From assembly GCF_000243395.2 (NCBI RefSeq), contig NZ_CM001484.1:1599568-1663567 (forward strand): a DNA stretch of 64,000 nt, in the 5' to 3' direction. The translations under genes were made by a program, and so were the position numbers. The stretch comes from Saccharomonospora glauca K62 (lineage in GTDB: Bacteria; Actinomycetota; Actinomycetes; Mycobacteriales; Pseudonocardiaceae). Positions 59,308 through 64,000 of this stretch are shown here, one piece after another. Position 1 is the stretch's first letter. The number at the start of each line of letters is the position of its first letter. The notes below the pieces were generated by a model, which saw only the letters and a program-made list of their open reading frames with translations, did no database searches and was not told the DNA's origin.

Positions 59308-60339
59308 CTACTTCCGTGCCACGACGACGTCACGTTCGATCGACTGATCGACACGGTGGGTCAGGTCGTCGTAGCCGGGACCGGTCACCACGCTCAGCCC
59401 CGCGCGTTCGCAGAGAGCGGTGAGCGCCGACCGGCTCAGGACATGGGTGTTGTACGAGATCCCCACGGCTCCACCGGGCCGCAGCACCCGTGTCCACACG
59501 GGGAGCGCCGCGGCGAGCAGGTCGCGCGGGCTGCGCGCCAGCGAGTCGTCCTCCGCACGACTGCCGTGCTGTACCCCGTACGGCGCGTCGGTGACGACGA
59601 GGTGCACCGATTCCTCCCGGAGGAGTTCGTCGGTGCGCAGGGTGTCGGTGTTGTAGTAGGCGAGGCGGCGGGTCCGACCGGCCCGGTACTCCTCCTTGCT
59701 GGCCGCGTACTCGATCTCCAGTCGCTGGCCCAGGCGCGTCTTGTGCCGCCGCAGCGCGCCGGACTGCGCCGTGTGCTTGAGCCGTTTGCTGCGCAACCAA
59801 GTCTTGATGAAGCGCTCGTACGCCTCGAAGTCCTTCGGCGATACCTCCACGCCGGTGGCGTCGTGGCCGTACATCATGGCCTGGTTCAGCGTGGTGCCAC
59901 GCCCGCAGAGCGGGTCGAGGACGTGGAGCGGGATGGTGTAGCCCTCGCGCGCCCATCGGGACGCCAGCAACGTGAGGTTGAACAGCAGCTGGGTGAACTG
60001 CTCGTTGGTCTTGCCCGGATATTTCTGAATGGTGAGCAGGTCGGAGTCGAACCGCGCGGTGGGCCTCAGCGTCAGGGGACGCAGCAGCTCCCCGGTGAGT
60101 TCGAACAACGCGTACGCGGACGAGACGTTCGACAGCAGCGCCACGTCGGTGTCGGACAACTCCCGTTCCGTGGTCACCGTGACGTAGTCGACACCCCCGA
60201 TCGTCCGCGTGCCGGTGTCGGTCACCGTCGCCGACAGCAGGGACGCGAACGCCCACACCTCGTTCCGCACGAGCGTGGGTGCGGTGTCGGTGTAGACACG
60301 ATTGGCGGAGGGAAGAATGAGGATCGCGTACTCGGGCAT
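59308..60339 (-). CDS. Trm11-like SAM-dependent RNA/DNA methyltransferase
   Basis: A 343-residue protein. The C-terminal catalytic domain has L-D-P-L-C-G-R-G-T-T-L (SAM motif, about 140) and V-V-T-D-A-P-Y-G (the D/N-P-P-Y-type catalytic motif, about 248), as in Trm11/THUMP tRNA guanosine methyltransferases. The N-terminal 120 residues could be a divergent RNA-binding domain but have no clear THUMP motif. A DNA target is possible. It converges on the PIMT-like gene. Confidence 0.8.
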   Translation of the reverse strand: MPEYAILILPSANRVYTDTAPTLVRNEVWAFASLLSATVTDTGTRTIGGVDYVTVTTERELSDTDVALLSNVSSAYALFELTGELLRPLTLRPTARFDSDLLTIQKYPGKTNEQFTQLLFNLTLLASRWAREGYTIPLHVLDPLCGRGTTLNQAMMYGHDATGVEVSPKDFEAYERFIKTWLRSKRLKHTAQSGALRRHKTRLGQRLEIEYAASKEEYRAGRTRRLAYYNTDTLRTDELLREESVHLVVTDAPYGVQHGSRAEDDSLARSPRDLLAAALPVWTRVLRPGGAVGISYNTHVLSRSALTALCERAGLSVVTGPGYDDLTHRVDQSIERDVVVARK

Positions 60340-60379
60340 CGGCCAGACAGCTTAGTCCAGGGTGTCGGCGCGGCCGATT

Positions 60380-60385
60380 ACGCTG
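60380..60385 (+). promoter_or_regulatory. candidate -10 box for a leaderless MATE transporter transcript
   Basis: TACGCT ends 7 nt before GTG 60393, and there is no ribosome-binding site. The same hexamer with a 6-nt gap precedes the truB GTG at 63258. Confidence 0.4.
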
Positions 60386-60392
60386 CTGCCCC

Positions 60393-61718
60393 GTGACCGA
60401 CACGAGCTCGAATCGCGTACCCGCTCGGGAGGTGTGGCGGCTCGCCGTGCCCGCGCTGGGGGTGCTGGCCGCCGAACCGCTGTACGTTCTCGTGGACACC
60501 GCCGTGGTCGGTCATCTGGGGGCGTTGCCGTTGGCCGGGCTCGCGCTCGGCGGCACATTGCTGTCGCTGGTGTCCACGCAGCTCACGTTCCTGTCCTACG
60601 GCACCACGGCCCGGACGGCTCGCCTGTACGGGGCCGGTCGCCGGGACGAGGCGGTGCGGGAGGGCACCCAGGCCACGTGGCTCGCGGTGGCGGTCGGCCT
60701 CCTCGTGCTGCTCGTGGGGCAGTTGCTGGCCGAACCCGTCGCACTGGCGATGTCGGGCGACGAGGCCGTGGCCGAGCGGACGGTGACGTGGCTGCGCATC
60801 GCCCTGTGCGGCGCGCCGATGATCCTCGTGACCATGGCGGGCAACGGGTGGATGCGCGGGGTACAGGACGCCGTGCGTCCGCTGCGCTACGTTCTGGCGG
60901 GCAACGCGCTGTCGGCGGTGCTGTGTCCCGTGCTCGTGTACCCGGTGGGCTGGGGGCTGGCGGGCTCGGCCGTGGCGAACGTCGTGGCCCAGGCGGTGTC
61001 GGCGAGCCTGTTCCTGTTGGCGCTGGTGCGCGAGGGCGGTCTCGTGCGACCGAACCCGAAGGTGATGCGCGCGCAGTTGCGGTTGGGGCGCGACCTCGTG
61101 CTGCGCAGCCTGGCCTTCCAGGCCTGCTTCGTGTCCGCCACCTCGGTGGCCGCGCGGACCTCCACCGAGGCCGTCGGCGCGCACCAGGTGGTGTGGCAGT
61201 TGTGGACGTTCCTGTCGCTGGTGCTCGACTCGGTGGCCATCGCGGCACAGTCGCTCGTGGGGGCCGCGCTCGGGGCGAACAACTCGCCGCGGGCCCGTGG
61301 CATCGCGGCGCAGATCGTCATCTACGGGCTCGTGTTCGGCTGCGTACTCGCCGTCGTGTTCGCCGCGGCGTATCCCGTCCTGCCGCACGCGTTCACGACC
61401 GACGCCGGAGTGCTCGGCACCATCCCGCACGCGTGGTGGTTCTTCGTCGCGTTGCAGCCCGTGGCCGGGGTCGTGTTCGCGTTGGACGGCGTGCTGCTCG
61501 GCGCGGGCGACGCGACGTTCCTGCGCAACGCGACGGTGGGCAGCGCCGTGCTCGGCTACCTGCCGCTGATCTGGGTGTCGCTGGCGCTCGGCTGGGGGCT
61601 CGTGGGGATCTGGACCGGGCTGACGTTGTTCATGGTCCTGCGGCTGACCTTCGTGGTGCTGCGGTGGCGGTCGGGGCGGTGGGCCGTCGAGGGCACGGAG
61701 GGCTCCGTGCGGACGTGA
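60393..61718 (+). CDS. MATE-family efflux transporter (DinF-like)
   Basis: A 441-residue membrane protein with 12 helices in two homologous halves; A-E-P-L-Y-V-L-V-D-T-A-V-V-G-H-L-G in helix 1 and A-G-N-G-W-M-R-G-V-Q-D in helix 5 are DinF-type. It exchanges cations for drugs or metabolites. DinF-like genes between rbfA and truB are typical of this order. The GTG is probably read from a leaderless transcript. Confidence 0.92.
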   Translation: MTDTSSNRVPAREVWRLAVPALGVLAAEPLYVLVDTAVVGHLGALPLAGLALGGTLLSLVSTQLTFLSYGTTARTARLYGAGRRDEAVREGTQATWLAVAVGLLVLLVGQLLAEPVALAMSGDEAVAERTVTWLRIALCGAPMILVTMAGNGWMRGVQDAVRPLRYVLAGNALSAVLCPVLVYPVGWGLAGSAVANVVAQAVSASLFLLALVREGGLVRPNPKVMRAQLRLGRDLVLRSLAFQACFVSATSVAARTSTEAVGAHQVVWQLWTFLSLVLDSVAIAAQSLVGAALGANNSPRARGIAAQIVIYGLVFGCVLAVVFAAAYPVLPHAFTTDAGVLGTIPHAWWFFVALQPVAGVVFALDGVLLGAGDATFLRNATVGSAVLGYLPLIWVSLALGWGLVGIWTGLTLFMVLRLTFVVLRWRSGRWAVEGTEGSVRT

Positions 61719-61867
61719 CCGAGCGTGCCCGATCACTGTGGCGAATCACACCAAGATCACGGGTAAATATCGAGGTTGTTTAGGCGATACAACTGACGGG
61801 CCCCACCGTCGCGCCGCCCCCGGTCCACGTCCACCGGCCGCCCGGCCCGAGCCCGTGAGGAGTTTAT
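61719..61867 (+). promoter_or_regulatory. upstream region of the MFS gene
   Basis: A 149-bp gap. A short inverted repeat GTTGT / ACAAC (61775-61793) sits in its most AT-rich part and may be promoter- or operator-related. GAGGAG at 61857-61862 serves the TTG start. Confidence 0.35.
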
Positions 61868-63205
61868 TTGTCTTCCCGACCTGCCACGACCCCCTCCGCC
61901 GCCCCGCTGACGTCGTGGTTGATCTGGTTGACCGCAGCGATCGTCTACCTACTCGCCGTTTTCCACCGCACCTCCCTGGGAGTCGCGGGTCTCGACGCCG
62001 CCGAACGGTTCGGTGTCGGCTCCGCGGCCCTGTCCGCCTTCACCGTCCTGCAGATCGGCGTGTACGCGGCCATGCAGATCCCCACCGGGGTCCTGGTCGA
62101 CAGATTCGGGCCGCGCAGGATCCTCACCTGTGCCCTGGTCTTCCTCGGACTCGGGCAGGTGCTGCTCGCGCTGGCGGACACCTACGCCGTCGCGCTTCTC
62201 GCCCGCGGCGTGCTCGGGCTCGGTGACGCCCTCACGTTCGTCTCCGTCCTCCGCCTGGCCGCCAACCACTTCCCCGGCAAGCAGTACATGCTCGTCACCG
62301 CGTTGACCGGCACGCTCGGTTTCATCGGAAACCTGGCCGCCACGCTGCCGTTGACGCTCCTGCTCGCCGGCCCCGGCTGGACGCCGACCTTCCTCGTGGC
62401 GGGTCTCGTCACCCTGGCGTTCACGGCGGCGGTGACCGTGGCCGTGCGTGACACCCCGACCTCCCGTACGTCCTCCTCGGCCGCGGAGTCGGCCTCGGAG
62501 ATCGCGGTGCAGCTCAAGGAGGCACTGCGGGTGCCGGGAACGCGACTCGGGTTCTGGACGCACTTCACCACGCCGTTCTCCCAGAACGTCATGGTGCTGC
62601 TGTGGGGCGTGCCGTTCCTCGTGGAGGGCCAGGGCTACTCCGCCACGACCGCGAGTTCCCTGCTGGCGGTGTTCGTGGTCGGTGCGATGGTCGCCGGCCC
62701 GGTGCTCGGCGGATTCATCGGACGCAGGCCGGAACTGCGCATGCCGCTCGTGGCCGTGTACCTCGCGGCGACCGCGGTGGCGTGGGCGGTGTTGCTCGGC
62801 TGGCCGGGTCAGGTGCCCGTCCCCGTCCTCGTGGCCGCGTTCGTCGTGCTCTCCTTCGGGGGTCCGTTCTCCACGGTCGGTTTCGCCCTCGCCCGCGACT
62901 ACAACCCGATGGCCCGCGTCGGCACCGCCACGGGCATCGTCAACGTCGGTGGGTTCGTCGCCACCACGGTGGCGTCCCTGCTGATCGGGGTGCTGCTGGA
63001 GGCTACCGGCGACTACCGGATCGCCCTGGTGACGATGGTGCTCGTGCTCGCCTTCGGGGCCTGGCGGATCTGCGTGTGGTGGTTGAGGGCGCGGGCGGCC
63101 GTGTTCGCCGCCGAGGACCGGGGAGACCCGGTTCCGGTGCGGTTGCGCAGGCATCGTTGGGATTCGGTCCGCACGAGCTTCGGACGCTCTCCCTCGCCGG
63201 TGTAA
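61868..63205 (+). CDS. MFS transporter
   Basis: A 445-residue permease with 12 helices. G-V-L-V-D-R-F-G-P-R-R between helices 2 and 3 is the family signature, and R-x-x-x-G-x-G-D-A in helix 4 follows. TTG 61868 has GAGGAG 5 nt upstream. It resembles the sugar-phosphate, nitrate or metabolite uniporter-like groups; the substrate is not predictable. It is located between the MATE gene and truB. Confidence 0.9.
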   Translation: MSSRPATTPSAAPLTSWLIWLTAAIVYLLAVFHRTSLGVAGLDAAERFGVGSAALSAFTVLQIGVYAAMQIPTGVLVDRFGPRRILTCALVFLGLGQVLLALADTYAVALLARGVLGLGDALTFVSVLRLAANHFPGKQYMLVTALTGTLGFIGNLAATLPLTLLLAGPGWTPTFLVAGLVTLAFTAAVTVAVRDTPTSRTSSSAAESASEIAVQLKEALRVPGTRLGFWTHFTTPFSQNVMVLLWGVPFLVEGQGYSATTASSLLAVFVVGAMVAGPVLGGFIGRRPELRMPLVAVYLAATAVAWAVLLGWPGQVPVPVLVAAFVVLSFGGPFSTVGFALARDYNPMARVGTATGIVNVGGFVATTVASLLIGVLLEATGDYRIALVTMVLVLAFGAWRICVWWLRARAAVFAAEDRGDPVPVRLRRHRWDSVRTSFGRSPSPV

Positions 63206-63245
63206 ACCGCCGTGACCGCCCGGCGGGGAGCCGGACGGCGGCGGT

Positions 63246-63251
63246 TACGCT
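63246..63251 (+). promoter_or_regulatory. candidate -10 box for a leaderless truB transcript
   Basis: TACGCT ends 6 nt before GTG 63258, again without a ribosome-binding site, matching the geometry at 60380 and 53731. Confidence 0.45.
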
Positions 63252-63257
63252 GCGGGC

Positions 63258-64000
63258 GTGCCTGTGCAAGCTCCCGGACTGCTGATCGTCGACAAGCCCG
63301 GTGGGATGACGTCCCACGACGTCGTCGCCAAGGCTCGGCGTTTCCTGCGTACCCGCAGAGTCGGGCACGCGGGGACGCTCGACCCGATGGCCACCGGGGT
63401 GCTGGTGCTGGGGGTGGAGCGGGCCACGAAACTGCTCGGCCACCTGGCACTCGACCGCAAGACCTACCTCGCCACCATCGTCCTCGGTGCCGCCACCACG
63501 ACCGACGACGCCGAGGGCGAGGTCACGTCACGGGCCGAGGCCTCCGCCGTCGCGGCCGTCTCCGACACCGACATCGCCACGGGGATCGCCGCGTTGACCG
63601 GCGAGATCCTGCAGAAGCCCAGCGCGGTGAGCGCGGTGAAGGTAAACGGCAAGCGCGCCTACGCCCTCGTGCGGGCGGGGGAGGAGGTCGACCTGCCCGC
63701 CCGTCCGGTCACCGTGCACCGGTTCGACCTGCTGGCCACGCGCAGGGAGACCGGCCGCGTCGAACTCGACGTGATGGTGGACTGCTCGTCGGGCACCTAC
63801 GTGCGGGCGCTGGCACGCGACCTCGGCGCCGCGCTCGGTGTCGGCGGTCACCTCGGAGCGTTGCGACGTACGTCCGTCGGCCCGTTCACCCTGGCGAAGG
63901 CCCGCACCCTCGACGAGGTCGAGCGGGAACCGGGGTTGTCCCTGAGCCTGTCCGAGGCCGTGGCCGCCGCCTTCCCCCGCGTCGACGTGGACGCGCCCGT
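63258..64000 (+). CDS. truB: tRNA pseudouridine(55) synthase TruB, 3' end beyond the window
   Basis: The first 247 residues of TruB. The N-terminus L-L-I-V-D-K-P-G-G-M-T-S-H-D is diagnostic, and the catalytic Asp lies in G-H-A-G-T-L-D-P-M-A-T-G-V (about residue 42). K-T-Y-L-A and Q-K-P-S-A-V-S-A-V-K-V-N-G-K-R-A-Y follow. It isomerises U55 in the T-loop of tRNA. The C-terminal part is cut off by the window edge. Confidence 0.96.
   Translation, partial: MPVQAPGLLIVDKPGGMTSHDVVAKARRFLRTRRVGHAGTLDPMATGVLVLGVERATKLLGHLALDRKTYLATIVLGAATTTDDAEGEVTSRAEASAVAAVSDTDIATGIAALTGEILQKPSAVSAVKVNGKRAYALVRAGEEVDLPARPVTVHRFDLLATRRETGRVELDVMVDCSSGTYVRALARDLGAALGVGGHLGALRRTSVGPFTLAKARTLDEVEREPGLSLSLSEAVAAAFPRVDVDAP

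Noticed and set aside
1-64000. CRISPR arrays, IS elements, prophage, tRNA or rRNA genes
   Set aside because: I looked for regular repeat-spacer patterns, transposase motifs, integrase motifs and tRNA-like cloverleaf ends and saw none; a profile scan would be needed to be certain for tRNAs.

Overview
The window is high-GC actinobacterial chromosome. GTG and TTG starts, many ATGA/GTGA stop-start overlaps, several probable leaderless genes, a Gly/Pro-rich IF-2 and a rimP-nusA-ylxR-infB-ylxP-rbfA-truB block point to a Pseudonocardiaceae-type genome (a Saccharomonospora- or Amycolatopsis-like organism). That placement is inferred from gene style, not from a marker search.

Region 1 (1-14.7 kb) is the most unusual part: a biosynthetic locus built from two tandem copies of one module. 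Each module has a short Cys-free precursor-like peptide gene (899-1150 and 7309-7569; homologous, with a shared L-R-P-L motif, a hydrophobic PVLxTPA segment and a C-terminal ELLxMR tail). After it come a strong hairpin, an HTTM-type (SdpB-like) membrane protein, an alpha/beta hydrolase and a small membrane-anchored SdpA/DUF5819-like protein with a W-R-F-F-A-P-x-P motif. Module A also carries an ABC exporter and a halogenase-like flavoprotein. Module B also carries a SAM methyltransferase, a GT1 glycosyltransferase, and a P450-derived activator with its activator-dependent deoxysugar glycosyltransferase. Between the modules lie a 60-aa GxxxG-rich peptide gene and what may be a decayed third precursor. 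I read this as an SdpABC-like ribosomal peptide (bacteriocin-type) locus with deoxysugar glycosylation. An ABC-2 exporter and a LuxR regulator follow (14.7-17.2 kb).

Region 2 (17.2-34.6 kb) holds transport, metabolic and secretion genes: a phytoene-desaturase-like flavoprotein, a MetPS-type amino-acid transporter, a secreted amidase, an N-acetyltransferase, a TAXI-TRAP uptake system divergent from a gamma-glutamyltranspeptidase, a DUF4429-SHOCT protein, a tyrosine phosphatase and a type-VII-secretion-like operon. The large gene of that operon is frameshifted at a C8 tract.

Region 3 (33.5-49.2 kb) is rich in regulators: three AraC/GlxA-type proteins, a MocR regulator, a TetR regulator, a sigma-70-family factor, and an ArsR/SmtB sensor with a clear 9-6-9 operator shared with an MFS exporter. 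Enzymes, a ChaB-type protein and a YdbS/YdbT-like PH-domain pair lie among them.

Region 4 (49.2-64 kb) is mostly housekeeping. An aminotransferase, a membrane-anchored protein and a Tat-type ferritin-like lipoprotein precede rimP-nusA-ylxR-infB-ylxP-rbfA. After these come a PIMT-like methyltransferase of the kind found in peptide-maturation systems, preceded by a possible 48-aa peptide gene, then a Trm11-like methyltransferase, a MATE transporter, an MFS transporter and the start of truB. The reading frame of infB is broken in its low-complexity N-terminal region. I saw no rRNA, tRNA, IS element, prophage or CRISPR array.
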